Position numbers and translations under genes: made by a program. The notes beneath the pieces were generated by a model. It saw nothing but the letters and a program-made list of their open reading frames with translations, was not told the DNA's origin and did not search any database. From Cordia subcordata (taxonomy: Eukaryota; Streptophyta; Magnoliopsida; Boraginales; Cordiaceae), in assembly GCA_028554755.1 (NCBI GenBank), contig JAPTOF010000007.1:1768001-1832000 (forward strand): a DNA stretch of 64,000 nt. The letters run 5' to 3'. Below, piece by piece: positions 1-33,327 of the stretch (its first letter is position 1; every line of letters starts with the position of its first letter).

Positions 1-397
1 TGACAAATATATATAAATGTGAATACTTAAAATGTTATCATCTATATTGGAGTCTATTCATTATATGGTATTTAAAGTATTGTAACATTATTAATTTTTA
101 TTTGCTTTGGTAAAATATAGCAAGTTATATTTTAGATCATATGAAAAAGTTGGTTTTAATACTGTTAAGCTAATTGTAGTAATAGGCTTTTTCCACTATA
201 TGGTTGCAAATCTCTTTATTAGGTAGGTTTAATTTTTTTTTTCCCAGTACAATGTTACATTAGTAAACGTATGTATATTATTATTGTTTAATCTACAAAA
301 ATTAGTTCATATAATTTGTTTGAAAAATTTAGATGGATAAAAAACTAAATCTTTCTACCTATATATGGCACATCTTGTACAATCGCACAGGTGACTT

Positions 398-462
398 TTA
401 TGTGTGTGTATGTGTATATATATACACACACACACACATATATATATATACATATATTTGTA
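398..462. repeat. (GT)n(TA)n(CA)n(TA)n compound microsatellite
   Basis: A GT-rich run, then TA, then CA, then TA repeats. The GT and CA arms are complementary around the central TA, so the tract can fold as a hairpin or cruciform. Confidence 0.9.
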
Positions 463-1594
463 CATAGTTGTGTATATATAATGTATCTGCATGCATGTAG
501 TTTTTGAGTTCGTAATATGTGGCTTAATGGTAGAAAGTATACATGGCAGGAGCATAGCCAGAAAATTAAGTAGGAAAACTTAGTCCAACATGGTTGCTGC
601 TTTAGATTAATGGAAATATTGATTCATTGTAACTTAGGTAGCAGGGGTTACTTTTATTATATGATGTCACTAGTTGTGTTACAATGTGATGTCCTGTTGC
701 ATAAGGAAGAAATGTTTGACCACATGTGTTATGGACAAATAATATTAAGGGGCAAGTGAATTAAGATCATAGACCAAGTATAGCAATTGAAAGTTCAAGC
801 AAACAAAATATAGGCCATTAACACAAAATATCAAACACTTAAAATGTACAAAGTAATAAAGAAAGTAAAGGGAAAAAGATATCAAACATAATATTCTTAG
901 GTGGTTCAGCCATATTACGTCTACCACCTAAAACCGCATTCCCTTAGGAGTTCACAACACTTCCACTCTATGTTAATATTATTTTTCCAAATATTAGTGA
1001 CGCACAAACTAATTTACAACAATTGAAGTCTCTTCAGATGTAGGTGAGACTCCAAACATACTAATATAATCAAGAACTTTTCCAAATGCAGGTGAAACTC
1101 AAAATTTACTACAACCATGTGAGTCAATTCAAATGACCATTTGTGCATCTCACACTCGAAGATTTTTCCACACTCTTATTATCACAAGATACTCTCAATC
1201 TATTCTAATTTCTAGTATGATATCAAATTATGTATAAAAAATGATTACAACAATACTTCTTAGTGAGCAGATATTGCAAATAAAACTCACTTGATTGTTT
1301 AATAGATATGAAGATTTACGTTCAAACTTGGTGTCTTAGGGTTAAAAACTCTGGAAATATAAACTTGGACTAAATATAAGAAGATGGAAAACAAATTATT
1401 GAGTCTACCATTTGAAGTGGGTGAGTTTAATGTGTGTAGAAATGGTTATAATTTATAGCATTCAAGTAACAACTAATTTTCAAAATAACACATCGTTGAT
1501 TGTGTCATACTAGTCAAGCAGTTATGCTTTCGGCAAAAATGTTCACAGTTTGCCTTAACCGATCGATTAAGGGATGAGACCAGTTAATCTGGGT

Positions 1595-1738
1595 AAAACT
1601 TGTCAATGAGATCGATTAGACCAGAATGTGAAACAATTTACTCTAAACTATTTTTTGAAAACAATGTAAAACTTGTTAGTGAGATCGATTAGACCAGAAT
1701 CTAAAACAATTTACCCTGAATTATTTTTCAAAAAATTA
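1595..1738. repeat. Tandem duplication of about 72 bp
   Basis: Two adjacent diverged copies both read 'aaaacttg', then 'gagatcgattagaccagaat', then 'aaacaatttac'. The period is about 72 bp. No coding content is visible. Confidence 0.8.
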
Positions 1739-3041
1739 TTTTTGAATATATATGGTTAGGACATTCAAAAGTACTTTTTTCAAAAGAAGTTTTATTCAAT
1801 TAACCAACTTTAAGAGAACCAAGATTTCAAATGTTTGAAATTTGAAAATCAAGAACTAGAGTAAAGATAAGCATATCTAAGGCAAGTGAAGAAAATATTA
1901 CTACTGCCTCTCATGTCACATTTTCTCCATCCTTATATTACCACATTGTTTCCAAGCCTCGATCTTGGGATTCTCACACATTTAATGCTTCAAGATTTAT
2001 TCTTCTTCTTTTATGGTGATCAATTTGCAACCTTCAATTGCATATTCTCTAGAAGGAAAATATTGTTGCCCATCATGCAAGTTATTTTTAACACCAAGCA
2101 CTTCAAGAATACTTTGGTTTATATAATATGATATCACATTATAATTTAAATAAGCTGCGCATTTAAGTATAGTTTTTGCTAAAAAGATTCAAACATTTAA
2201 AACAAAACAAGTGTGCATCAAAGTACACAAACATATTCATACAGAAACACTTGGCAAACCTAAGTTTTTTTTTTTTTTAATTTGTTATCATCAGAATCAT
2301 TTTATACAAAAATATAACAATACGAATATGAAATATGCAAAAAGTAATTCGATTGTATGGTGGGGTAAGATGTCTACGTTTTATCTAAGGCTAAAGATGT
2401 TCCATATAATTAAACGATTGAAAATAGTCAAGGTGCTTGGGTATATAGTGACAGAGGGCTTCAAAAGAGGAAAAAAGACCAATTATGGCCAACAACTGTA
2501 TGTATTTGGCGATCTTAATTGAACGTGGGGAAATATGATACATGACATGCTTGAGCTTTCGATGAAATTTACCTTCTTATTGAATAAATTTGTGGCTATA
2601 TGATGAGTATGCAACTAGTAAGTTTTCTTTCTTCTTTTTTACTTAAAGAGAAAAAAAAAATCCAAGATATAGATAAAATGTAAAAATTCATGAGAATTTG
2701 AGACAGTAATGTAACCTCATAAGAAAAAAGTAAAAGTTTCTATTATTTAATAAAAACAAGTGAAATGATAACAATTAAGAAAGACAAAGAGAAGACCGAC
2801 ACAACAATTCAATACATGTCATAACAAAAATATACATAATAATTAGTAAATTTTTTTCTAAATAAAATGATAACCATGCCCAAACAATAAGAGGATTGCT
2901 TTAGTTTCTTCTGCCATGTACTATTTGCGCACGACCTGTATCTTATTTATTCATAATCTTAAATATATCTTGCTCCTTTAAACATTATACTTGAAATTTA
3001 TAGAAATTTTTTGTTCATAATTCATATTATGTATATGTTAG

Positions 3042-3384
3042 TTCATAATGATAACATTATATTATTTTTCTTTTTTATACTACGTGCTTACAGATTTCAA
3101 AAGCACGTAACTACATTAATATTTTGGCAAATGATGTGCTTTTTTTTGGCTTGGTAAATTATTAGTGTGTACACTAAGAGGCTGCTGTAACAAGTATAAA
3201 GTACGATAATTTGTTCATCATGACAACATTGTGTTATTTTCTAATCTTTATACTATATGTTTATAAATTTTTAAAAGTTCATAACTATGTGAATATTTCT
3301 GTAAATAATGTGTTTTCTTTTGGCTCGGTAAATAAATAATGTGTGAACTAAGAGACCACAATGGCAAATATAAAATATGATAAT
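3042..3384. repeat. Tandem duplication of about 172 bp
   Basis: The copies start at 3042 and 3214. Shared landmarks in the same order are 'ttcat-atga-aacatt', 'tttatacta', 'aatattt', 'aatgatgtgctttt' or 'aataatgtgttttc', 'ggctyggtaaat', 'gtgtgaactaagag' or similar, and 'aatataaa-ta-gataat'. The copies are clearly diverged, so the duplication is old. Confidence 0.75.
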
Positions 3385-3879
3385 AAGGTCCATGGTATTG
3401 GGCCTGTTTGGATTGGTTTTACCACTTCTTTTTGAGATCCTATACTGTGCACCTACAGGTGCACGTTGCTCCTACTATAAAATCCCGCGTAATATAATGC
3501 GCATTTTCTTTCTTTTTTTTTGCTACAATTCTTCTCCTCTTTTTTCTGTTTCACAACAAAAACTAAGTCTCACACAACCGTAAATACAATTATTCGATTC
3601 AATTTGTTCAACAACTCAATAAAGATATCAAATTAAAATCGCAGCTCAATTTAATCAAAATGATCGAAGCAACAACGTCCAAAGAAATATAGAACATCGA
3701 ATCCAAAGCAACAACGTCCAAAAAGATAGAAAACATCTATAACTTTGAATCATGAGTTATAAACAAAAATATATAAATCTGATGTAGCTTTCCAATAATA
3801 ACCAGAGATTGAATAATGAATAAACAATTTTAATAGTTTCAACTAATTTCAATTATAAATAATTTTTTTTATAAATAAT

Positions 3880-4270
3880 ATACTACTAAACAAACAATAA
3901 TATTCTATAGAACAAACACTAATAACACTGAATAAACAATAATATTTTACTACTGAATAAATAATAATTGTCTACTGAGCAAATAGTTATAAAACAATAA
4001 ACAAACAATAATAGGTTACGGAACAAATAGTTATAGAATGCAAAACAAACAATTATAGAATACTGAACAAATAATAATAGGTTACGGAACAAACAATAAT
4101 AGTCTATTAAAAAACAATAAAAAGGCCACTAAACAAAGAGTTATAGAGTACCGAACAAACAAATATAAAACACTGAGTAAATAATAATCGTCTACTGAAC
4201 AAAATATAATAGTTTACTGATTAAGCAATAATAGGCTACAGAACAAACAATAACAGTGTACTAAAATATA
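3880..4270. repeat. Degenerate minisatellite, AACAATAATAG-type unit
   Basis: About fifteen irregular repeats of a unit near 20-25 bp whose core is 'gaacaaacaataatag' followed by 'tctactg' or 'gttacg'. The spacing is irregular and the copies have diverged. Confidence 0.8.
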
Positions 4271-4283
4271 TACCAATCATTCA

Positions 4284-4284
4284 A

Positions 4285-4323
<39 letters not shown>

Positions 4324-4325
4324 TA
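4284..4325. repeat. (AT)n(AC)n microsatellite
   Basis: A run of AT dinucleotides followed directly by AC dinucleotides. Confidence 0.9.
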
Positions 4326-4710
4326 CATATGTGCAACCACTAGAACCAATTATCACAAATATGACTAAACAGAGACGTAAAGAAAGAGAAAACAGAGGCA
4401 AAGAAAGAGATCATAAAGAGAGAACAAAGGCAAAGAAAAAGATTGTGCACTTGACTCTTTGTGTTTTTTTTATACGAAGACTACACAAATGAGAGTGTAC
4501 CTTATAATTTGCCCTTTTTTTCTTAAAAAGAGTTACATCAAAATTTGCAGTAATTATTTGATTTCATTTATAAAAAAAGTTAAAATTCTGAAAAAAAGTT
4601 TAAATACAATTTTTTAGAAGTTAGAATTTTTAACTTCTAAAAAAATTATTTTTCAAAAGTTATTTAAAAAAATACTTTTGAAAAAAGCTAATTTAAACGG
4701 ACCCACTATT

Positions 4711-5395
4711 TATAGCTTGTTTGGATTAGTCTTATTTGAAATCTGAAATCTGATAATCATCTTATTTGATAAGTGTCTTATAAGAAATAAGTGTCTGAAA
4801 TAATAAGACTGTTTGGTTTGTTAGCTAAAATGCTGTTATAAATTATTTTTGATAATAATATTATGATATAATAAGACTGTTTGGTTTGTTGGCTGAAATG
4901 CTATTATAAGTTATTTTTGATAATAATATTATCAATTTTGACTCATGGTACTTTAATTTTATAATTAAATAATAAATTATAAAATATAATTTTTAATTAA
5001 TTTTTATTTTTGTTTTAAAAATGTTAAATTTTTGAATATTTGATATTTAATTTTTTAATTTTTTAATTTTTAAAATTTTTAGCTTTTAAATTTAAATTTT
5101 TTATTTTTTAATCTTTAATTTTTTTATTTTTTATTTTTAATTTTTAATATTTTATTTTTAAAAATTTTAATTTTTTTTAATTTTTTTTATTTTAAATTTT
5201 TATATTTTGAAATTATTATTTTTAATTATTTTTTATCTGATAAGATGTAAGTACCTAAACCCAACTTATTTTTTCTAACTACAAATAAAATAGTGTATAA
5301 AAAATATCTTATAATAAATTAATAATAAATAATCTTTTTTATATAAATTATTAAATAAGATAAATATCTCCAAACATACACAGCATTAGACGAGA
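4711..5395. mobile_element. AT-rich MITE-like element with internal 69-bp duplication
   Basis: The left end 'gcttgtttggattagtctta' and the right end 'aataagataaatatctccaa', continuing to 'acatacacagc', are imperfect inverted repeats. Near the left end a unit starting 'aataagactgtttggtttgtt' occurs twice (about 4802 and 4871). The centre (4940-5340) is almost pure A/T with repeated TTTTTAATT phrases. The class is probably hAT-like by end similarity; no target duplication was confirmed. Confidence 0.5.
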
Positions 5396-5658
5396 ATTAC
5401 TTAATTACCAAGAAAAGCACCCTCACGAAAAAAAAAAAGAGGGAAAAAAAAAGTCCACGAAAAGAAACTGAAATCACGAAAATACCTTTCGCGTTCCATC
5501 AATGAGAACACCCTGATCCTCCTCCCGGTGATCTCCTCTACTTTCTCTCTAAAAAAAAAAGTCCAAAATGAAAAAAAAAATGAACTTTAATTTCTTCTCA
5601 AATTCAGCTTAATTGTATCGAATTTTTTCTTTTAATCTCAATCTGTGGGTACACTTCA
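5396..5658 (+). promoter_or_regulatory. Probable promoter / 5' UTR of UBP12-like gene
   Basis: This short stretch between the upstream MITE and the UBP12 start codon must hold the core promoter and leader. It has a pyrimidine-rich 'tctcctctactttctctct' segment of the kind common near plant transcription starts. I could not place a TATA box or start site with confidence. Confidence 0.4.
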
Positions 5659-26586
<20,928 letters not shown>

Positions 26587-27000
26587 GAATATTGAAGTTA
26601 TACCAATCCTTGCATGATCAGAACATGAAAATCATCATTCCCTGATTGTCACTCTGCAATAGAGCGAGCAGTGGAAAACCAATCGACACAGCAGAGCAAC
26701 AGTAGAAGCTTGAGTGACTCCTGAATCGGGAATCCAGAAGCATCGTCTATTCTTTTGATGTTGAAGAATTCACGCAGGCATTGTATGTATCTAGTATTAA
26801 AGCTCCAACGATTAGCCGTGTTGTGGTTAATCAGATCGAGCAGTACATTTGTTTGTGGCGGTGTCGTTTGTTGAGTGTATTTTTAGTGTTATATAGGCTA
26901 GAAAAATTTTGAAGCATATAATTACGTACAGGGTTCTCTGTGTGCAGTCTTTTTTTTGTCTATAAGGAGAGGGGACCAATATATATAGTCCTTATATTTT
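26587..27000 (+). other. Probable 3' UTR / downstream flank of UBP12
   Basis: The sequence after the stop codon is less AT-rich than the later intergenic DNA up to about 26950, consistent with a 3' UTR. I cannot place the cleavage site. Confidence 0.4.
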
Positions 27001-28229
27001 TTGGGGAGCATCATACGTGGTTTTGTTGTTTGTCAACCTCACAGTTATAAGGAACTGCAGCAACTCTTTGATTTCTTTCTGGACGTTCTATCTTATCTTC
27101 CAATGTAACTTCTGCCATTTTTCCTTTTGTTTGGGGTAGATTTAGAGAGTGTTTGGCTTTTGCTTTGTTTAAGCCGCTTGTAAGCGCTTGATGCTTATAA
27201 GTAAATAACAAATAAGCAAAGAAGTGGTTGGACAAAATATGTTTGTGGGTTGTTGACATGTTTGGTAAATATGTGTTTATAAGTAGGGGTGTTTGTTAAA
27301 ATGATTAAAAATGAGCTTTTGTAACAGTAGGTAAGTGTCGCTTTTTTATTTCTAAAGGGTAAGATTGTCTTTTCATTTGGCCAAACCACTTTATTTACAA
27401 GTAGGTTTAAAAAAAGTAAAGGGTGCTGCTTTGAATTTGAATAAGCCCGAGTCGTAGGCCGGTGGTGCACCGGTTGAGTTGGTGGCCGAAAAAGTTATTA
27501 ACGGTTTGATTTGAAATAAGTTAAAAGGTTATCTTTTTTGAAAATAAATTTTATTTAAACTTATGTAAGAGAAATATTTTAATTCAGGCCTTGCACATAA
27601 TATTTATTGCACCAAATAAATACTTTTTTTTGGTTATCAAATAGATACATGTTGAGTATGAACAACTATTCAAGAGGTATAACTACTAGACCTTTGTATC
27701 TATTGGAAGGTTTTGCATGTAATGAGAACCACAGTATACATAGTTTACTAGGCATTTTAGTGTATATGATTTGGATTACTTAGAACATAACATCTAAATA
27801 ACGTGTTGTATTAAAAAAAATTGTGAGTAAAGATAACCACTTATTTTCTTTTTTCTGGTTGAAAGAGAGGTAAAGTTGACAATTATTACCAATTACCTAA
27901 AAAGACGAAAAACTGCGCCTGCCATTATTCGAAAAAGACTATAAGAACCCGGTTGACTTTGCTAATTTTTCCGTATAAAAAGTTGTTTATAAGTAAATGA
28001 TAAATAAACAAATAAGTATATGAAAAATGAGAATCTCTTTCATCCGATAAATGGACGTCAATTCAATTGGATGAAACCGTTGAATTTTTTTTTTAAATGA
28101 ATATCAGCCGTAAATGCTCATTCTTCTTCTATTTTTATTTTTAAATGTGTTGTATATAATGCCTGGTTAACCCTTTTATCCAAATGACGTTTTTATCCAC
28201 TACTTATTTTCTTATTTTTCCAAGAGGGG
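27001..28229. mobile_element. Intergenic, with hAT-like MITE copy at about 27128-27455
   Basis: From about 27128 ('gtgtttggcttttgctttg') to about 27455 lies a segment matched by a relative at 53050-53345. They share, in order, 'tttggctttt', 'cttataagtaa', 'aataagca', 'tctaaagggtaagattgtct' versus 'gtaaaggtagagttgttct', and 'aagcaggta' or 'caagtaggt'. No ORF. The rest of the interval is featureless AT-rich DNA. Confidence 0.45.
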
Positions 28230-29346
28230 AAATTATATGCATAGTCCTTAAAGTTGACATGATTTTTCAAGTTAGTTCTATTTGTTTAAATTGATGCAAA
28301 TTAGCTCCCAATGTTTTCAAAAACTAATCAAATTAGTCCCTAAGATAAAAAAAAAAAAAAAAACCAAAGTTACAACTCATCTTTTTCTCATTTAATTTAA
28401 TATGAAACATGAAAAGTTTAATACCAAAATTCTCGAGATGACAGCAAACAAAACATTCTAATTTAATTTGGGCCGAAAGCTAGTGATGGAACTAGATGTG
28501 GAGGAAATTTTGTTTGTTGCAAATGTGTCAAGTTTTGTTGAAGTGGTGAGAGTCCTAACCTTCTAATTTAAAATCCTAACCATATATTTATATATCAACA
28601 AATTTTTACAATTGATTTAAATAAAGAAGGATAAGAAAATGAGAATGAAAAATTACTTTTGGTAGAAGTGTAATATTTCAATCAATGAAGAAGATTTGTT
28701 AAAATACAAAATATATAGTTGAGATTTTAAGTTAGAAGGTTAGGACCAGAATAGAAGATAGAAGAGAATTCAAAGGTGACCAAACTGATGCAATCAAGGT
28801 TTTAATGGTGCGTTCAACATGTTGGACGTAAAGCCAATGAGACAGGTCGAGTTGTCATTCTTTTTTCTTTTCTTTTTTTTTTATTCTTAGTTGATTATAA
28901 TATTTTGAACTTTTGTATTGTGAATTTCATTATGGAATAATTTTTAGACAATAAAAGTTCCTAATTTTCATTAAAAAATTTCAATCAGATATCTAATGTG
29001 TCTTATAAAAGTTCACAGTAAATCCAAATATGCAAAGAATGCAATAACTATCATCCAAAATGTTAAATTCTTACTGCTTTTTTTCTTTTTGGCTAGGAAT
29101 TTTTGCTTAAAAGAATAGATAATCGGATTTTGTTTTGTGGCGTAAAGGGTAAAATTGTCAATTACTTTTATGTTTGAGGTTATTTGAGACATTTTCATCA
29201 AAACTAACCTCCATTCTAATTGTAGGGACTAATCTGACTATAATAATTAAACATTGGAGACTTGTATAAATTATTTAAAATAATAGAGATTAAAATTAAA
29301 AAATATATAAATATTGGAGACTTATTTAAATTTAACTCCTTCCAGG
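28230..29346. mobile_element. 1.1-kb element with long inverted termini
   Basis: The left arm, about 28230-28355, contains 'cccaatgttttcaaaaacta' and 'caaattagtccctaag'. The right arm, about 29212-29346, reverse complemented, contains 'ccaatgtttaattattatag' and 'cagattagtccctac' in the same order. The roughly 850-bp interior has no convincing coding sequence. Long inverted arms and a non-coding interior fit a foldback or MULE-type MITE. Confidence 0.5.
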
Positions 29347-30229
29347 ACACCAAACTTTAACAAAACACTCAACCCATCCCATCTGCCATTACTCTCTTCT
29401 CATCGTCTTTTTCTTCATCTTCACCGTCAGCAGGCGTAAGACCATTAAAGAATTTGAAACAAAGCTGAGAGAAGAGCCTTTGGCTGCAAGTTGTAGCCGT
29501 AACTGATGAAAGAATTAAAAAAGTTTGTTCTTTTACAAATTTTCTATTGATTTTATCAATGACAAAAAAATAGAGGTTATTGTTAAGGAAAAATATCAAA
29601 AAATTAAAGAAGTAATTATAGCGCCACGTAATTGTCAACTTGAGTATTAAATGAAAAAATTGAACAAAAACTCACCCCAAGCATAAAACAAAAAGAAAAT
29701 GGTAACTCAATTATTCAGTAATTTAAAAAAAAAAAAAAAGAGGGGGTTGCAAAAGGGTTGAAGAAAGAAACAAAAAAAAAAAAACGAAAAGAAAAAAATG
29801 CACACTAACTTTGACGAACAAGTACTACACGTGTTGCTTTAATTGATTAATTTGCATATTTTTATAAAGAATTTATTGATTTTTATTTAAATTTTACAAA
29901 TTTTTTTATGAATTTTACACTTTTTGGACAAGTATAAAGGGCTAACAATTATTTATGTTTTACTAATAACACTTAACTAATGTATGACTTTTTTTTTTTC
30001 CTTTGAGTTAAGACATTTCCATGTCACATTAAATTTGAGACTAATCTCTATTGGGCTAAAAGTGGTAAAGGAAAAATCTGCCCAATAAGGGCATTTCTTA
30101 AAATTCAAATTTATGTTCTCCTCATTGCGCGGTTAAGCCGCTATCATATCAACCAACAAGCTGTTGGCAACTAATGTACAGCTAATTATAGTTAACTAAT
30201 TGATTCTAGTTATCAATGCATACTTCAGT
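29347..30229. other. Intergenic, no gene seen
   Basis: AT-rich sequence with several A runs (29720-29790). The minus-strand ORF near 29369-29638 has no recognisable domain and low-complexity composition. Confidence 0.6.
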
Positions 30230-30842
30230 CATGTTCGGCAATAGCTTTTCAACTAACTTTTATTGTTGTTTGGTAAACTAACGTTTGAAGTAGCTTTTCA
30301 GGTAGTTTTCAATGTTTCAAACAACGTTTCACAAAAGCTAAAAAGTTTAGCTTTTTAGGTAGCTTTTAACTTTTTATGTTTTTTTTTTTTTTGTTTTGGG
30401 CAATTCTACCTTTTCTTCATTTTTTTTAATAATTCTATTCTTTATCCAATCTCTCTCTATGTTTTTACCTTTTCTTTAATAAATATAAATGAAAAATAAT
30501 ACAAAAATGAATTTCAAATTCTTTCAAATTCTATATAATCAACATTACTAAAAATATATAAGTTTTATTGGTACTTTTTTTATAAATTAATTTTGAATTT
30601 ATTAAAATTAATTTTTATAATATTGATACAAATATTTTGTCAAAAAATAGTTATATTTAATATTAAAATATGATTATAAATATTTTTTTGTGAAATATAT
30701 TAGCTTATTCCTATAATAGTAATAATAATTACAATAATCATAACAATAATAATAATCATAACAACAACAACAAGATATCATTATCCTTTTACGTCATTTT
30801 ACATTCATTGGCTAATTTGACAGCTAATTTCACCGAACGTAT
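30230..30842. mobile_element. hAT-like MITE, about 0.6 kb
   Basis: The left end reads 'tgttcggcaatagcttttca' and the right end 'gacagctaatttcaccgaac'. The reverse complement of the right end begins 'gttcggtgaaattagctgt', so the termini are imperfect inverted repeats. The interior is AT-rich and includes an 'aataataat' and 'aacaacaac' stretch. No ORF. Confidence 0.55.
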
Positions 30843-30867
30843 TTTGTTCAATCAACTAGCTAAACAA

Positions 30868-30945
30868 TAGGATTAAGGGTTAGTCTCATCCCTCTTAGGC
30901 GTGAGGTCCTGAGTTCAATCCCTTGGGATGAGGGGTTTTTTTTTT
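30868..30945 (+). mobile_element. Possible tRNA-derived SINE relic
   Basis: 'ggtcctgagttcaatccc' resembles a pol III B box (GGTTCRANNCC), preceded 30-40 bp upstream by 'ggattaagggttagtctcat' and followed by a T run that could terminate pol III. Too short and too plain to be certain. Confidence 0.3.
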
Positions 30946-30954
30946 AAAAAAAAA

Positions 30955-32170
30955 TCTACAGATAAAAGTCAATTACTTTTTACTACAAATATTTATTTTA
31001 GAAGAATTGAAGATGCTATAGATTTTTGTAAATTATCTACAGATTCTTGTTCTTCAACCTACAAAATTTGAAAGTTTTACATTATTCTATACGTAAATAG
31101 GACTATAAAAGTCATTCATATTTTACTATAAATATTTATTTTAGAAGTACATTTTTTAGAAAAAAAACCTATAGATTTTTATAAAGAATATATAGATATT
31201 TGTGATGAAGCTACAATTTTTTTTTTAAATCTATATATTTTTTTGAAAAACTTGCATGTTTTTGTTTCTTTGGCCTACAAATTTTTTCTATGAATTTTTT
31301 ATATTTTCTACAATTAAATAGGATATACAAATTCGAAAAAATCTACAAATTTTTGTTCTTCACCCTACAAATTTTTGCTATGAAATTTTTACATTTTTCA
31401 CAAGTAAATCAGACTATAAGAGTCATTTACTTTTTATAACAAATATTTATTTTAGAAGAATAAATCTTAGTAAAGAAGCTACAAATTTTCGTGAAGTACC
31501 TACAAACTTTTGTTCTCCAACCTATAAATTGTTTTTATAAAAATTTTACATTTTTTACAATTAAATTGGATTGTAAAAGTCATTAATGTTTTACTATGAA
31601 TAGTTATGTTAGAAGTGCTTTTTTTTTTTTGGTGTAAAGAACCATAGATTTTTGTAAAGAACCTATAAATATTTGTGATGATCCTACAATTTTTTTTAAG
31701 AACTTACAAATTTTTGTAAAGAGCTTATAGATTTTTGTTTTTTCAACCTACAAATTTTTCTTACGAAACTTTTGCATTTTTTATAAGTAAATAGGACCTA
31801 TAGATTTGTAAAGAATCTGCAAATTTTTGTTCTTCACCCTACAAATTTTTTCTATGAAATTTTTTTTCCATTTTTTAGCATATAGGACAATAAAAATCAT
31901 TTACTCTTTGCTACAAATATTCATTTTAGAATAATAAATTTTTGTAAAGAAGCTACAGATTTTTGTAAAGTACCTATCTACAAATTTTTCTATGAAAATT
32001 TTACATTTTTTACAATTAAATTAAACCGTAAAAGTTATTCATGTTTTACTATAAATATCTATTTTAAAAGTATATATTTTTTTTGTAAAGAACCTACAAA
32101 GTTTTGTAAAGAACTTACAATTTTTTTTAAGAACCTGTAGATTTTTTGTAAAGAGTTTACAAATATATGT
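30955..32170. repeat. Degenerate tandem array of about 1.2 kb
   Basis: Units of roughly 200-260 bp recur four to five times. Each has, in order, 'tactacaaatatttatttta' (or close), 'gtaaagaa-ctacaaattttt', 'ttgttcttcaccctacaaat', 'ctatgaaattttt' and 'acaattaaat-gga-ctataa'. Within units a smaller phrase 'gaacctacaaatttttgtaa' is itself repeated at about 20-30 bp. No coding potential. Confidence 0.85.
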
Positions 32171-32681
32171 GAGAGCCTAGAAATTAATTTCGCACATGCC
32201 AAAACTTTTAGAAATTGAGCTATTTCTTTTTTATTTTGTATTTGTCCAACCGGTTAAGAGAAAAAAATTTCTTGTATTCTTTTATACTATATTATATCTA
32301 AATGTTTTCAATCAAGTATCCATTTTGGTCATTTGCTTTTCTTTTATCTTTTTTGTAGGATAATTAGATAAAGGCTAAATTAGGCAAAATACTCGTGGAC
32401 CCGATGAGCTGATGTCCGTTCATGGGATGGAAGAATTTTTCATGAAAAATATATACTTATAAATCGATGAAATTTTTAGTAAATAAATATTTATAAATAG
32501 TAGTATTAATTAAAATAATTAAGAAAAACTTTTTATTAGTTAATATCATAATTTTCTTGAGTTTTTGTATGGTAAATAGGTCTCCGTTTATGGTCAAAGA
32601 TTGGTTGCTTGTAAGTCGAACAAATAAAAGCTAAGCTCGGCATTTCCCAATCCACTTTTAAGTACTTAAAAAGGACTTAGC
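32171..32681. other. Intergenic, no gene seen
   Basis: AT-rich single-copy-looking sequence with no convincing ORF or repeat structure. Confidence 0.55.
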
Positions 32682-32895
32682 GCCCGTTTAGATTGATTTT
32701 TTTAAAAAGAGTTTTTAACAGTTTTTTAAAATTAATTTTTTTAAAAAGCTAAAAATTTTAACTTCTAAAAAACTGTATTTGAATTTTTTTTCAAAGTTTT
32801 AGCTTTTTTTAGAGTCAAATCAAATAATTATTACAAATTTAATATAACTTTTTTTAAAAAAAATATTTTTTCTTAAAAAAAAAAACCAAGCCCTT
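32682..32895. mobile_element. MITE of the 'TTTGGATTGGTTTTT' family, copy at 32.7 kb
   Basis: Starts 'gcgcccgtttagattgattt' and ends 'ttaaaaaaaaaaaccaagcc'. Shares the internal order 'ctaaaaattttaacttctaa', 'agagtcaaatcaaataatta' and 'tacaaatttaatat-actttt' with the copy at 55.7 kb and, in part, those at 42.2 and 61.6 kb. Confidence 0.65.
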
Positions 32896-32934
32896 ATAAG
32901 TTACTGGACCACAACATGTCAATTTTGTTTAACT

Positions 32935-33327
32935 TGTAAGACTAACTCCAACAAATCCCCTAAAATGCAAAAATTCTCATATTTAGGGGTATTGTTAATA
33001 GTAAAGTGCTCTAACAGCTTCCCTATCCCATCCCCAAATTTTAGATTTTTTCCCAACTCTAAAACAAAACACTTATATATAGGATTTTTTTTTTCATTCT
33101 CCAAATCTCATCCTCCATCTCCATAACTTTAGGACCACAATATTATAAAATAGGAGAACTGTTAGAGTAAAACTGAAATTGGGATTCCGTAAACTAAATA
33201 TTTGGTAAAGATAGGAGAGCTGTTGGAATAGAATTGAAAATAGGAGATCCCAAAATATAAGAAAATTACTCAAATTACTTAAATTTAGGAAAAAAAAATA
33301 AGGGAGCCGTTGAAGATAGTCTAACGA
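32935..33327. mobile_element. MITE with terminal inverted repeats and flanking direct repeat
   Basis: Left end 'gtaagactaactccaacaaa' and right end 'gttgaagatagtctaac' are inverted repeats. The 8-bp word 'gtttaact' flanks both sides (32927-32934 and 33328-33335, offset by one or two bases at the right), a probable target-site duplication. The element is about 393 bp, AT-rich and without coding sequence. The duplication length suggests hAT or MULE origin. Confidence 0.75.

Larger units (their letters stand above)
1..3399. other. AT-rich intergenic region without a supported gene
   Basis: No ORF here resembles a known protein and no splice-linked coding pattern was seen. The stretch holds microsatellites, two diverged tandem duplications (listed separately) and, at about 740-1300, a segment with repeated phrases such as 'ttcagatgtaggtgagactc' that reads like an old dispersed repeat which I cannot assign. 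A weak copia gag-like reading near 2340-2530 was not strong enough to call. Confidence 0.6.
3400..4706. mobile_element. Possible 1.3-kb inverted-repeat element
   Basis: It begins 'gggcctgtttggattgg' and ends 'aatttaaacggaccc', whose reverse complement starts 'gggtccgttt'. These are imperfect inverted ends like those of the dispersed MITE family in this window. Inside is a minisatellite-like region (3880-4270), an (AT)n(AC)n tract and a terminal segment (4511-4706) that alone resembles that MITE family. It may be one large non-autonomous element or two adjacent ones. No transposase reading frame is visible. Confidence 0.4.

Noticed and set aside
2211..2522. 103-codon ORF with a faint copia-gag-like reading (WGKM...VTEGF)
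   Set aside because: Too weak and short, with no zinc knuckle, protease or RT nearby.
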